Part shown: positions 54,045 to 63,399 of the stretch, one piece after another | Layout: each line of letters starts with the position of its first letter | Position numbering within the stretch: the stretch's first letter is position 1 | Assembly: GCA_017473265.1 (NCBI GenBank) | Contig: JAFULQ010000006.1 | Span: forward strand, 1 to 64,000 | Source: Erysipelotrichaceae bacterium | GTDB taxonomy: Bacteria > Bacillota_I > Bacilli_A > Erysipelotrichales > Erysipelotrichaceae | DNA: 64,000 nt | Direction: 5' to 3' | Position numbers and translations under genes: made by a program | The notes under the pieces: model-generated | The model's input: the letters and a program-made list of their open reading frames with translations, nothing else | Told to the model about the DNA's origin: nothing | The model's database searches: none

Positions 54045-55148
54045 TCATTCAATCACATACTTATTTCTTAAACTATTTAAAGAACTATTATAATTTACAT
54101 AATTATCTTTTTGTAATCTACCTACAATAATACCTGGTAGAACACGAATTTTACTTGCAAATGAAAGTATTGTATCTATAGTAAAGCCCTCACCACTTGC
54201 AATAAACTCATCATAATCCTTCTTAGGAATTAGCGTATTTCTAGAGAATTCATCCGCATCACATTCAAGTTTATACATTACATCATTCATATCTAGTGCT
54301 TCTTTATTATTCTCACTTACTAACAATACTTTTATACGTTGTTGTAACACATGCCCTAATTCATGAAATAAAGCAAACCAAAAGACATCAGCAAACTTTC
54401 TTCTATCATTTAGCGCTAAAACAACTTTTTCTTTATTTATCCACTTTACCGCCCCATTGATACCACAATTCTTTAAATTAGGCAATAAAACCAAAACAAC
54501 TCCACAATCAGCTAATAATTGAACAAGTTTAGGCATAAAAACATCGGTATTTTGAATAGTCATTTCACGAATAACAGGAATCGCCTTAAGCAATTTTTTC
54601 CTATTATACGAATTAACAATTCGACTTTTACCAATATTTATAGCTGTTTGTACCCACGCATTAGCATTTATTACATTCACATCACTTATATTAGAAATAC
54701 TCGTACGATACTGTACTAAAAAGTCTCTTTGATTCAAAACACTAAGAGAAGCAACTTGAAAAAACTTTTGAAGTTCTTCTACTTTTTCAGTTAATACTTT
54801 AGTATCTTTGACCAAACCTAAATTCTTCCAAAATCTATAGTCAATCTGTTTCGCAATCTCACATTCATCATCAATTTTCATCTTTTTCTCAATTTCAAGT
54901 TTCTTCTCAATATACTTTTGATTTAAATTTAACCACAATTTTGTAGAAGTACCAAAAACCGTACTAAGTCTTAAAACCATATCATCCGTTAATGATATTC
55001 TACCATTCACCAAATCACTCACATATTTACTAGATACTTGAAGACGTTTCGCCAACTCATCTTGAGAAATTTGTTGATCATCAATATAATCCTTAACATA
55101 ATATCCAGGATGAAAAGCCAGCAATTCTTTATATTCAATTTTACTCAT
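54045..55148 (-). CDS. HigA-like antitoxin fused to ImmA/IrrE metallopeptidase domain
   Basis: 367 residues. N-terminal addiction-module helix-turn-helix ('LAFHPGYYVKDYIDDQQISQ', 'DELAKRLQVSSKYVSDLVNG') followed by a helical linker and a zinc peptidase domain 'WFALFHELGHVLQQRI' with the HExxH motif and 'ECDADEFSRNTLIP'. It neutralises the toxin encoded just upstream (8-nt overlap), represses the operon, and may be cut or regulated by its peptidase part, as in other ImmA-containing antitoxins. Confidence 0.88.
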   Translation of the reverse strand: MSKIEYKELLAFHPGYYVKDYIDDQQISQDELAKRLQVSSKYVSDLVNGRISLTDDMVLRLSTVFGTSTKLWLNLNQKYIEKKLEIEKKMKIDDECEIAKQIDYRFWKNLGLVKDTKVLTEKVEELQKFFQVASLSVLNQRDFLVQYRTSISNISDVNVINANAWVQTAINIGKSRIVNSYNRKKLLKAIPVIREMTIQNTDVFMPKLVQLLADCGVVLVLLPNLKNCGINGAVKWINKEKVVLALNDRRKFADVFWFALFHELGHVLQQRIKVLLVSENNKEALDMNDVMYKLECDADEFSRNTLIPKKDYDEFIASGEGFTIDTILSFASKIRVLPGIIVGRLQKDNYVNYNSSLNSLRNKYVIE

Positions 55149-55521
55149 AATGCTTCGTTACCTCCCATGCTATTATTACTTTTGTCATTTTATATATACT
55201 ACTCAAATTCTTTTCTTTCCATTCATGACCATTTTCATCCAATGGAATAATAATTAAACGATATGAGGATGTTCTACCAGCAATATCCAATGCATATTGT
55301 CCTTCCCTATTACCTAATAACGGATGTAAATGATACTGTTTCATTTGGGCTATATCTTGAAGAGTATCAGCACTTTCTATTAAGTTAATTAAAGCATGTA
55401 ACTTTTCTGCTACAATAGAATTTAACTCTTTTCTAGCCTTCTTGTAATTTGTGCACAAATCTTCAACCTTTTTATTTCTATACTCAATCTCGATAATAAT
55501 CACCTCATTTTTTCTTACCAT
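55141..55521 (-). CDS. HigB/RelE-superfamily toxin
   Basis: 126 residues. 'EIEYRNKKVEDLCTNYKKAR', 'HPLLGNREGQYALDIAGRTS' and 'YRLIIIPLD' match HigB-like killer proteins of the RelE fold. Start uncertain: ATG 55521 has no ribosome site and lies in an operator-like palindrome (55515-55529) close to the predicted transcription start. A good GAGGTG follows five codons later, in front of ATT-ATT-ATC codons, at the place where relatives usually begin, so initiation at a rare start codon is possible. Confidence 0.85.
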   Translation of the reverse strand: MVRKNEVIIIEIEYRNKKVEDLCTNYKKARKELNSIVAEKLHALINLIESADTLQDIAQMKQYHLHPLLGNREGQYALDIAGRTSSYRLIIIPLDENGHEWKEKNLSSIYKMTKVIIAWEVTKHYE

Positions 55522-55529
55522 TTTGGTAA
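55515..55529. promoter_or_regulatory. operator-like palindrome over the toxin start
   Basis: TTACCA-ttt-TGGTAA, centred about 20 nt downstream of the predicted -10 box. Similar sites at 55910-55945. Likely bound by the HTH antitoxin. Confidence 0.65.
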
Positions 55530-55540
55530 TTTTTTTCTTA

Positions 55541-55569
55541 ATTATACAACACTAGAGCAAGCAATACAA
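55541..55569 (-). promoter_or_regulatory. promoter of the HigB-HigA/ImmA operon
   Basis: Minus strand TTGTAT (55569-55564), 17-nt spacer, TATAAT (55546-55541). Confidence 0.7.
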
Positions 55570-56011
55570 TCCATTTAATAATATCATTTTCAATAACATC
55601 TATATTCTAACAAAAAGGAACGATTAATTTGTCCCAAGTACATACTCGTTTTCCACATCTTTTGTATATTATAACCGCTTGTAAAACAAATGGTTATGAT
55701 ACTCTCATTAAATTATATACAAGGTACTAGTTATTTACCATTTACAAAATAATCTTATCATCACTAATTTCATAAGTAGAGTTATTACCATTTAATACTT
55801 ATAATACATTAACATTTTGTACTAATATGTCTATCAAGCGTCATTATGTATCTTTTAACAAGAAAGAGTATCACAAATAGAAAAAAGATGAACCATGATT
55901 CAATAAGTGTTACCATTTTTGGTAATTCTAATTGCGCCATTTTGGTCATCTTTATTGTGACATCATTAAAAATAGTTGTATAAAACTTAAACAAAGTGAT
56001 CTGAATATTTT
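55570..56011. other. AT-rich gap with hairpin and further TTACCA palindromes
   Basis: No convincing gene. A hairpin ATAACC...GGTTAT lies near 55668-55694. TTACCA-tttt-TGGTAA (55910-55925) and CCATTTTGG (55937-55945) repeat the toxin operator. A minus-strand frame of 61 codons (55809-55994) has one hydrophobic stretch but no ribosome site and runs through these palindromes, so I do not call it. Confidence 0.5.
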
Positions 56012-59000
56012 CTAATCAATTTCTAATACAGTATTTTTGCCAAGATGATAATTTGAAAAATCCATTAATGAATTTATACTATCATTAACAAACAATTCAT
56101 AAGATGTCATATTTGTAATACCACATGATGTTAACCAATCCCAATGTGTTTCTAATTTAGCATTATAAAGATTGGTCAACTTATGGGAATTTGTTCCTCG
56201 AAAATAATATAAACATAAAATTTCAATATCGTTACTAACATAATAAAACTCTTCAACATTTGATAATGAAGGAGAATCTATTATATTTATAAACAATTTC
56301 ATCCAATCATCTTGTGTAAAAAACATGTAATACCTTTCTATTAATTCGTCTAATCCTTCAAAGTGGTATCCATATTTCCTTTTTCTAATTATATATTCAA
56401 CAACACAATTCGAAACAAATTTATTATTATCCAAATTAATTATATTTCCAATAGTCAATAATAATTGTACTTGACTACAATACACATTAGAAAAAGTAGA
56501 AACTATCTTTTTCTCTATTTGATCATCATAACCATTTTTACATATTTCATCAAGAAACAATTTATCATTTTCACTATATTTTTTAACTTCACCATCACTT
56601 TCTTTGTTTATTTTTGAAAAATGTTTATGATAAGATTTTAGTTTTTCATAAAGTTTTATATCTTTAATATTTTCAATTATTTTGTAATTATACTTTCGCA
56701 AATAATCCGTTCGATTATCTCCATAACGGTTGCTACATTCAATATTTTCATTAATCCATGCATTTACAATTTCATATAATGCTAAGAGTTCACAATCCAT
56801 AAGTTCCTCATTAATCAACTTTTTATAATAAGCATCCAAAAAGCATTGTCTCCAATGGTAGAATTCCTTAGGATTATTCTTAAATTCATATAAAGCATTT
56901 ATATGTTTAACTCCCAAATCAATAGCCGTATCAAAAAGAGCACTTTCAATCCTACTAGACATACGATTATCTCCTATTGAACAAGCCTTATCTGAAATTG
57001 CTAGCAAAGACATTCCATATTTGTGTAATTTAGTTTCAGATTGAGGCAGACACTCATAACATTTCAACAATCCATTTAAAGAATAATCTTTATGATTGAC
57101 ATAGCCAAGAAGTTTAAATAAAATACATTTTTCTATTACATTAGCACGTTCTTTTTTGTTAAATTTCAATAAAATATTAACAATATTTCTGCCTATATAT
57201 TCAACATTATCATATGAGTTATACCAAAGGATTCCTTCTGATCCACACCAGTATTCTGCAATATCTAAAAAGTCTTTTTCATCTTTAGATAAATAAAACA
57301 ACTCACTTAATTCACATATATAGCATGCATTTGCGAATAAAAACAAATCTTTTATTTTTCGGCATAAATTTAACAAATCTTTCTCAGTTTTTCTTGCATA
57401 TGTATAATATAAAATACTTTTCAAAAACTTCATAATACTTATAGCATTACAGTCGATACATGCTCCTACTCCATATTGGCGATCAAAATAAACAGTGCGG
57501 TATATCATTTCTATCTGAATATCATTATCTAAATTCCCTTCGAAATAATCTTTACATATTATCTTAAAAAGCTTAAATTGTTCAATTGCTGGAGTATATC
57601 CTCTATCTTTATCTTTTATATGGTTTTGCTCTAAAATATCTAAATAAAGTTGAGGTATATTATCATAATGTTTGTATTTTTCATATAAACAAAAACAGCA
57701 TTTTACCCAATAGATTATTTTATCAACCTTAATTTCAAATTCATCTGATTCTAGTATTTCAAATTCTCTTAATGAAATCATTTGTTGAAGTTTTTCAACA
57801 TTATAACCATTAAACAATCCATACACACACAAATCAATAATTGATGAGATTGTTATATTATGACTTCCATTTACATATATTTCACTTAACACATCAAAAG
57901 ATTTCTTATTTAATCTTTTCTCACCACAAACTCTTTTTGTATAGTTATTCAAAAAATCATATTGATAATATTTAAAAGTGAACGTCTTGTATATTTCCTT
58001 TTCGTCAACAAAATGAGAACTGGCATCAAGCCACCCTTTAACATAATGAATATATTTATTATGACCCACTTCATCTTTTAGTTCCATAATATTTCGCGAA
58101 AAAAATCTACATATATATCCTACTTGTTCAATGCATTCATTCTTGATAGAATCCCAATTAAGAATTAAATAATCATCAAGTTTAATCAAACTCAGATATT
58201 CATCGTATACTTTCTTTGCACGCAATCTCTGTCCCTTTTTTAATAATACATATATATCTTTAACAATCGTATTCATTTTATCTTTAATAGATAATATATA
58301 TTTTTCAGATTCTGTTTTTCTCAAAATAAATTCCGCATCATAAATCAAATCATCTTTTTCATTATATTGAATATTATTTATATATTGTGAAATGGTTAAA
58401 GCAGCAAAGCTAATTTTATCTACATATTCTAAAGAATCATTTTCAATCATTAGCTTAGCCAATGAATTAAACTGTCGAATAAGTTTATTGACTGACACAT
58501 TATACTGAATAGATTTAATAATATATTTTGTAGAAAATAGTTCAAACACATGTTGCTTATCATGCATTATGTATAGCATATCAAAAGCAATATCATATTT
58601 GTATCTATCTAACTCTTCATATACCATAATATTATTGTAAATTGATAAAGCAAGTTGTTCATAATTACTGTGCGAAACCATCAATTCTTTAAAAAATAAT
58701 CTGACATCATTATGGAATACATAATATTCATCTGAATCACATGTAATAATAGGATATAATTGATTTAAAATATAAACAACTTCTTCCGATTTTTCCCCAC
58801 ACATTCTCGCAATATCACTTACTTTCGTTTTCTGTGAAGTGAACGCAAAAATAATTTTTATCTTTAATAATAGAATACCTCCATTAGTTACCGAAGACAC
58901 TATCCAATCATAGTATCTATCAATTTGATTATTTAGATTTCTTTCTTGAAGAAAAGAAATTATTGAATCAAAAGTATAGGATTCTTTAAATCTTTTAATT

Positions 59001-60475
59001 TCACGAATAGAAAATAATATATTTAATGCATTATTACCAACAACTTCAATTATACTTTTGGTCAAAGAGACCCTATCAACATTTGGAATATCAATAGATT
59101 CATTAAATAAAAGCATATTTACATCTAATTCATTAAGCACAGGCAAAACAATGTATTCAATTTGGTTATTGTTAATTAGACCACTAGGATATTTATCGTT
59201 AACAGGCTGACCTACTAAAATAAATTTAACATTTCCATTTATTTCATTTGGAAATGGTAGTTGATATAAAAATGAGTTTCGCGAGTTATATGATCTTGCA
59301 GCATGATCTAATCCGTCAATGAATAAATAGCATGTCCTACCCAAAACTTCTGCATATTTAGGTAAAAAGCTTAAAACTTTTTCTCTCATTTCTGTTATTG
59401 ATAAATAATCAAAAATCAAAGGAAAATCAAATTTATATAAAAGGTTATGTTTTTCAAAACCTTCTTTTAATTGATGTAATAAACTTCTCCAAAGCAAATC
59501 ACCTGTGTAATATCCTTCATCATCACTAAAAGTTGGATATTCCTTAGAAACAGGTAAATATGTGTAAAACCTAAAATCAACTATAGAATCAGTTAGTTGT
59601 GCTAAATAACTTACAAAATTTGTTTTTCCAGATCCAGGCAATCCTTGTAAGAAAATTATTTTTTCATGACTGTTCTTTATTTTTTCTATAAATTCCCTAG
59701 CAAATGTTTCTCTAGATGGAAAAATCGGTTTTTCTGGATATAATTCATAGTTAGGAATTATTTTAGAAGCAACACAAAGAGCATTGTATATGTCTTCTCT
59801 AAATATTTCTTGTTGTTTTCTTTGTGATGTAGACCACAAGCTTAATTTAGCCAAAAGACTATTTGTCGCTCTATCTATGGCTTCTTTTTTGTCTGTTCCT
59901 AATAATTTCGAAACACATTTTCGTATTTCGAGTTCAACATCTGATAAATCCATTTCCTGATAAAAGTTTAATATCTTAACAAATTCAAAAGAATCTTGAT
60001 TTAAACACTTAATTTGTTTTTTAAACCAATCTAATGCTTCGTTTTCACTTTTTACCTTACTTTGATATCTATAATCAAGTTGAAATTTTGGCCATACATC
60101 TTCTATAAATTGTTTGAACGAACATTTTGTTCCACTTATCCTATTCCCCCACTTTCGATTAGTAACAATTCGAATTTCTCTAATATTATGTGTTTTTCTA
60201 ATTTCACTCCATTCTTTAATCCATTTCTCTAACATAGGCTTATCACCATTTGTTAATGTTGAATAAGTGAAATTGTCTTCTACATCTGTATGCTTTACTT
60301 GGATATTAGTTATTGTTCCATCTATATAATTAACAACAACATCATCTAATGAAACAAAATCCTCTGATTGCAAAATAACTGATTGTATATTTGAATCTCT
60401 CATCATTTTTAAACATTCTAATAATCCTATTTCCCATTCATACCAATATGGCGTTCCGCTTCCAGCGATATTCAT
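56012..60475 (-). CDS. Avs-like STAND/NACHT NTPase with DUF4297/Cap4-like nuclease domain
   Basis: About 1487 residues. The N-terminus matches DUF4297/Cap4-type dsDNA nucleases: 'GTPYWYEWEIGLLECLKMM', 'SVILQSEDFVSLDDVVV' and 'ITNIQVKHTD' (D...QxK, PD-(D/E)XK core, about residues 30-62). The NTPase follows: Walker A 'GLPGSGKT' at 278-285 and Walker B 'YLFIDGLDHAAR' at 383-394, then winged-helix-like parts and about 900 residues of helical repeats as the sensor. This is the plan of Avs proteins, which bind a phage protein, assemble and cut DNA. Start at ATG 60475, 8 nt behind AAGGTGG, in TAATG with the upstream stop. Confidence 0.82.
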   Translation of the reverse strand: MNIAGSGTPYWYEWEIGLLECLKMMRDSNIQSVILQSEDFVSLDDVVVNYIDGTITNIQVKHTDVEDNFTYSTLTNGDKPMLEKWIKEWSEIRKTHNIREIRIVTNRKWGNRISGTKCSFKQFIEDVWPKFQLDYRYQSKVKSENEALDWFKKQIKCLNQDSFEFVKILNFYQEMDLSDVELEIRKCVSKLLGTDKKEAIDRATNSLLAKLSLWSTSQRKQQEIFREDIYNALCVASKIIPNYELYPEKPIFPSRETFAREFIEKIKNSHEKIIFLQGLPGSGKTNFVSYLAQLTDSIVDFRFYTYLPVSKEYPTFSDDEGYYTGDLLWRSLLHQLKEGFEKHNLLYKFDFPLIFDYLSITEMREKVLSFLPKYAEVLGRTCYLFIDGLDHAARSYNSRNSFLYQLPFPNEINGNVKFILVGQPVNDKYPSGLINNNQIEYIVLPVLNELDVNMLLFNESIDIPNVDRVSLTKSIIEVVGNNALNILFSIREIKRFKESYTFDSIISFLQERNLNNQIDRYYDWIVSSVTNGGILLLKIKIIFAFTSQKTKVSDIARMCGEKSEEVVYILNQLYPIITCDSDEYYVFHNDVRLFFKELMVSHSNYEQLALSIYNNIMVYEELDRYKYDIAFDMLYIMHDKQHVFELFSTKYIIKSIQYNVSVNKLIRQFNSLAKLMIENDSLEYVDKISFAALTISQYINNIQYNEKDDLIYDAEFILRKTESEKYILSIKDKMNTIVKDIYVLLKKGQRLRAKKVYDEYLSLIKLDDYLILNWDSIKNECIEQVGYICRFFSRNIMELKDEVGHNKYIHYVKGWLDASSHFVDEKEIYKTFTFKYYQYDFLNNYTKRVCGEKRLNKKSFDVLSEIYVNGSHNITISSIIDLCVYGLFNGYNVEKLQQMISLREFEILESDEFEIKVDKIIYWVKCCFCLYEKYKHYDNIPQLYLDILEQNHIKDKDRGYTPAIEQFKLFKIICKDYFEGNLDNDIQIEMIYRTVYFDRQYGVGACIDCNAISIMKFLKSILYYTYARKTEKDLLNLCRKIKDLFLFANACYICELSELFYLSKDEKDFLDIAEYWCGSEGILWYNSYDNVEYIGRNIVNILLKFNKKERANVIEKCILFKLLGYVNHKDYSLNGLLKCYECLPQSETKLHKYGMSLLAISDKACSIGDNRMSSRIESALFDTAIDLGVKHINALYEFKNNPKEFYHWRQCFLDAYYKKLINEELMDCELLALYEIVNAWINENIECSNRYGDNRTDYLRKYNYKIIENIKDIKLYEKLKSYHKHFSKINKESDGEVKKYSENDKLFLDEICKNGYDDQIEKKIVSTFSNVYCSQVQLLLTIGNIINLDNNKFVSNCVVEYIIRKRKYGYHFEGLDELIERYYMFFTQDDWMKLFINIIDSPSLSNVEEFYYVSNDIEILCLYYFRGTNSHKLTNLYNAKLETHWDWLTSCGITNMTSYELFVNDSINSLMDFSNYHLGKNTVLEID

Positions 60476-61146
60476 TACATATTCCACCTTTCATCTACAA
60501 GCATACAGATATTAAAGAAATATTCTTTTATATCATTCTTTGAGAAATTAATACGATACCCTTTTATCAATGAATCAATCAAATATTTTACTGACAATGT
60601 ATAATCATATTCATTTATATTCAAATCTGATAGTTTTAAAATGTTTTTAGTAAATTTACAAAGCTCTTCATAGTTTATAGGTTCATATAATACAATCTCG
60701 TTCATATCAAGCAGTCTATTTCTACGCATCGGCGAATCGATTATATTGTTGCACAATTCTATAAATGGATTACTTTTTTCGAAAACATCATCATCAAGAA
60801 GAAATTGCCATTTAATAAAAAAAGACGACCACAACTTACCCGTAAGAACTTTAATATTATAATTTACTAATGCGTCTTTTAGAGATGTTGGCATTTGATT
60901 ATATGTCCCTTCAAATATTACAACTTTGTCTTCTTGTATATCAATAGGAAAAAAACATTTAGTAATTTTCTCTATTAACACATAGCCGCACACGCAATAA
61001 TATTTACTTATTTCTATAATAGCATTACGTTCCAATAATACACATCCACATACTAAGTCATCGTCATAGTTTTCTTTATTTAAACGTCTGAAATTATTTA
61101 AAAATCCATCATATACTAACAATTCATTAACCATGCCTTTTACCAT
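60475..61146 (-). CDS. small partner gene of the Avs-like system, unknown
   Basis: 223 residues, mostly helical, with hydrophobic strands ('YYCVCGYVLIEKITKCFFPI', 'DKVVIFEGTYNQMPTSLKDA') and a C-terminal helical half. No membrane helix is certain. It ends in TAATG, sharing one base with the start of the NTPase gene, so the two proteins are made together. It could be an adaptor, a regulator or a second sensor. I know no family for it. Ribosome sites before both ATG 61146 and ATG 61134 are weak. Confidence 0.65.
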   Translation of the reverse strand: MVKGMVNELLVYDGFLNNFRRLNKENYDDDLVCGCVLLERNAIIEISKYYCVCGYVLIEKITKCFFPIDIQEDKVVIFEGTYNQMPTSLKDALVNYNIKVLTGKLWSSFFIKWQFLLDDDVFEKSNPFIELCNNIIDSPMRRNRLLDMNEIVLYEPINYEELCKFTKNILKLSDLNINEYDYTLSVKYLIDSLIKGYRINFSKNDIKEYFFNICMLVDERWNM

Positions 61147-61290
61147 TTCCTTTTAAAATAATGTTGCTGAAAAATATCATATATTATCATATTGTCGTTT
61201 ATTATCATTATTCTTCATAAATAACCAATTCATTTATAATGAAGCATCAAAAATATTGCACAAATTTTAATGTTTTTCTAACCAGCGGTA

Positions 61291-61650
61291 TCAGTTCAAC
61301 ATCAGCTGATAACCAATCAACACACTATACAATGTATCTTTAGTTAAACACTTAGCGCTCTCATGTTCTTTTAATACCAAATCACCTGAAACTAATTTAC
61401 ATACAAAACAATCTATACCTAAATGAAACTTAGGATAATCATACTCTACTGTATGTAATAGTTCATGTACTTCTACAATAACATTTAACTCTTCCACGAT
61501 TTCTCTTTTTAAAGCATCCTGTGGAGTTTCATTATCTTCTACTTTACCACCCAAAAACTCCCAATCACCTTTAAAATCACCATATCCTCTTTGAGTCGCA
61601 AATACTTTATTAGCATCTATAATGATAGCTGCTACAACTTTAACCATCAT
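61291..61650 (-). CDS. Nudix hydrolase (MutT-like), C-terminus frameshifted
   Basis: 119 residues as it stands. The Nudix box is complete ('GGKVEDNETPQDALKREIVE' then 'ELNV'), preceded by 'VVAAIIIDANKVFATQRGYG', like 8-oxo-dGTP or CTP pyrophosphohydrolases. At residue about 108 the frame slips: the usual end VDWLSADVELIPLV is present but two bases out of frame, behind a GTGTGT run (near 61320-61325). Removing one GT restores a protein ending at 61247. The catalytic part is intact, so partial activity is possible. Confidence 0.82.
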   Translation of the reverse strand: MMVKVVAAIIIDANKVFATQRGYGDFKGDWEFLGGKVEDNETPQDALKREIVEELNVIVEVHELLHTVEYDYPKFHLGIDCFVCKLVSGDLVLKEHESAKCLTKDTLYSVLIGYQLMLN

Positions 61651-61657
61651 AATTCCT

Positions 61658-61861
61658 CTATAAATGTACCTTATTTTTATTTACATTCCCGTTCTCATCT
61701 AATTCATATGAATAAATACTTTGACTAGTCATTTTAGAATATCCAACTTCACCACAATATGGACAATTAGCTGTTTCTAATTCCTTTGCACCAGGATATA
61801 CACTTCCTACCACTTCAAACACATATTCTTTTCCACACTTTTTACATTTTATATTTATCAT
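61658..61861 (-). CDS. small zinc-ribbon protein
   Basis: About 67 residues. Two CxxC pairs ('NIKCKKCGKEYVF' and 'ETANCPYCGEVGYSKM') form a zinc ribbon of the rubredoxin-like kind. GGGAGTG lies before ATG 61861; the longer frame has no ribosome site. It lies between the KAP NTPase and the Nudix genes and may be co-transcribed with them. Confidence 0.75.
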   Translation of the reverse strand: MINIKCKKCGKEYVFEVVGSVYPGAKELETANCPYCGEVGYSKMTSQSIYSYELDENGNVNKNKVHL

Positions 61862-61917
61862 ACTACACTCCCTTTTCATTTCATCATTACTTTAATTATT
61901 TATACTCATTATTATTA

Positions 61918-63237
61918 CTAAATACTCATCAATCTAGTATACCTTGCAAATTCCTTATAAAAATAAAATATTTCTTGTTTGTCTTTATTTTCATCAACTA
62001 TATATGGCATATTAGGTTTACCTATTAACTCAAGTCCTTCCAAAACAATATAGAGTATTACATCAATTGAACTATTAAGATTTAATTTCGTTTTTAGTAA
62101 TGATTTCTTCAAAAGTTTTTTAACATAAACACCTAGATTAGAAATAGGATTATTACCAGTATTAGGATAAATATTATGCCTATTTTTTTCTTTTTCACAT
62201 GCAATTTTACATGCAAACAATAAAATTTCACCAACAAGACACTCTTTTGAAAAAATAGAAGTATCTTGATTCACCAATCCATGACATATCATTGCATTAG
62301 TATATACTCTCTCAAAATCTCTTGCTGACATATTCTTGCAAAGATTTGAAAGGATATCATCACATAAACTTGCATCTCCCTCATTAGAGAATAAATCAAA
62401 ATAAGGTTTTAGTGTTATATTTATTGCTTCAATTTCTCCTTCACCGACACTTAATTTAAGGCGAAAATCAAAAAATTTTCTAACATATGACTCATATGAA
62501 ACTTCTTTTCCAAACATTTTTTCAACATTGTTTCTTAATTGTTTATCATTAACCGCAATTACAGTTACCGAATGTTGCACTTTACCAAAAATATGGTGTA
62601 ATCTTTCCAACGTTTTAATAGAATAATTTGGCAAGCATCTATCAATTTCATCCACAATAAACACTATAGGCATGCTTTTAGACACATTATTTAGAGCAGT
62701 AATCACGGTTTTAATATCCTTTTCAACATTTTCCAAATAATTTGCAGTAAGCTCTTTTTTTAAATTTCCTTTAAAATCTTCATATATTTCCTTACTACGT
62801 TTAGCAATTTCAATAACATCGATTCCAATTAGTTTTTTAGACATACTTTTTAAAGCGTCTTCTAAAATATCTTTAGTCTGGTTATACAACGTTTTGATTT
62901 CAGCAGTAATAATATCATTAAGCATTATTTCATCATTTATTTGATTAATTAAAGTAATCATAATTGCCAATAAAGGTTCTTCATAATAATCTTTTTCCCA
63001 TGCATTATATTTAATTACTAAATAATTCGAATCATATTTTTTAGGAGTTTTTTCTACAGATAGATTCATACCTTTAATACTTTTTTCAACTTTATCTAAA
63101 ATCCAAGTTTTGCCGCAGCCCCATTCACCTTCGATTGAAAATGAAGAGTTCTTGTCCATTGCAATACATGTTTTAATAATTTCAACTATGTCTTTAACCT
63201 CTTGGTTTCTTATTAAATAATCACCATATATTTTCAT
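61918..63237 (-). CDS. KAP family P-loop NTPase
   Basis: About 439 residues. Walker A 'SIEGEWGCGKTWILDKV', then 'LVIKYNAWEKDYYEEPLLAI', and Walker B 'PIVFIVDEIDRCLPNYSIKT' followed by 'VTVIAVNDKQLRNNVEKMFG', the KAP signature. KAP NTPases in bacteria occur in defence islands and often at the membrane, but no helix is inserted here. GAGGT precedes ATG 63237. Confidence 0.87.
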   Translation of the reverse strand: MKIYGDYLIRNQEVKDIVEIIKTCIAMDKNSSFSIEGEWGCGKTWILDKVEKSIKGMNLSVEKTPKKYDSNYLVIKYNAWEKDYYEEPLLAIMITLINQINDEIMLNDIITAEIKTLYNQTKDILEDALKSMSKKLIGIDVIEIAKRSKEIYEDFKGNLKKELTANYLENVEKDIKTVITALNNVSKSMPIVFIVDEIDRCLPNYSIKTLERLHHIFGKVQHSVTVIAVNDKQLRNNVEKMFGKEVSYESYVRKFFDFRLKLSVGEGEIEAINITLKPYFDLFSNEGDASLCDDILSNLCKNMSARDFERVYTNAMICHGLVNQDTSIFSKECLVGEILLFACKIACEKEKNRHNIYPNTGNNPISNLGVYVKKLLKKSLLKTKLNLNSSIDVILYIVLEGLELIGKPNMPYIVDENKDKQEIFYFYKEFARYTRLMSI

Positions 63238-63370
63238 AATATACCTCACTGACACACACATTATTTACATATAAATTGTAACATGTGATTCTACAATAAG
63301 GTATAAAATGAGCTATTAATATACAAAAATACAGTGAGAATATCTACTTTTTAATATACTCCATAAAACT

Positions 63371-63399
63371 AAAAAGAATGCACATCACTGTACATCCTT
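63371..63399. repeat. island terminator repeat, copy D (diverged)
   Basis: 29 bases related to copies A-C with two or three changes in the 3' arm; gives K-D-V-Q-stop and a weaker hairpin followed by T on the minus strand. Ends the MazG-like remnant. Confidence 0.85.

Noticed and set aside
55809-55994. Minus-strand 61-codon frame with a hydrophobic stretch
   Set aside because: No ribosome site, AT-rich, and its sequence runs through the TTACCA palindromes; the hydrophobic stretch is expected from T-rich DNA.
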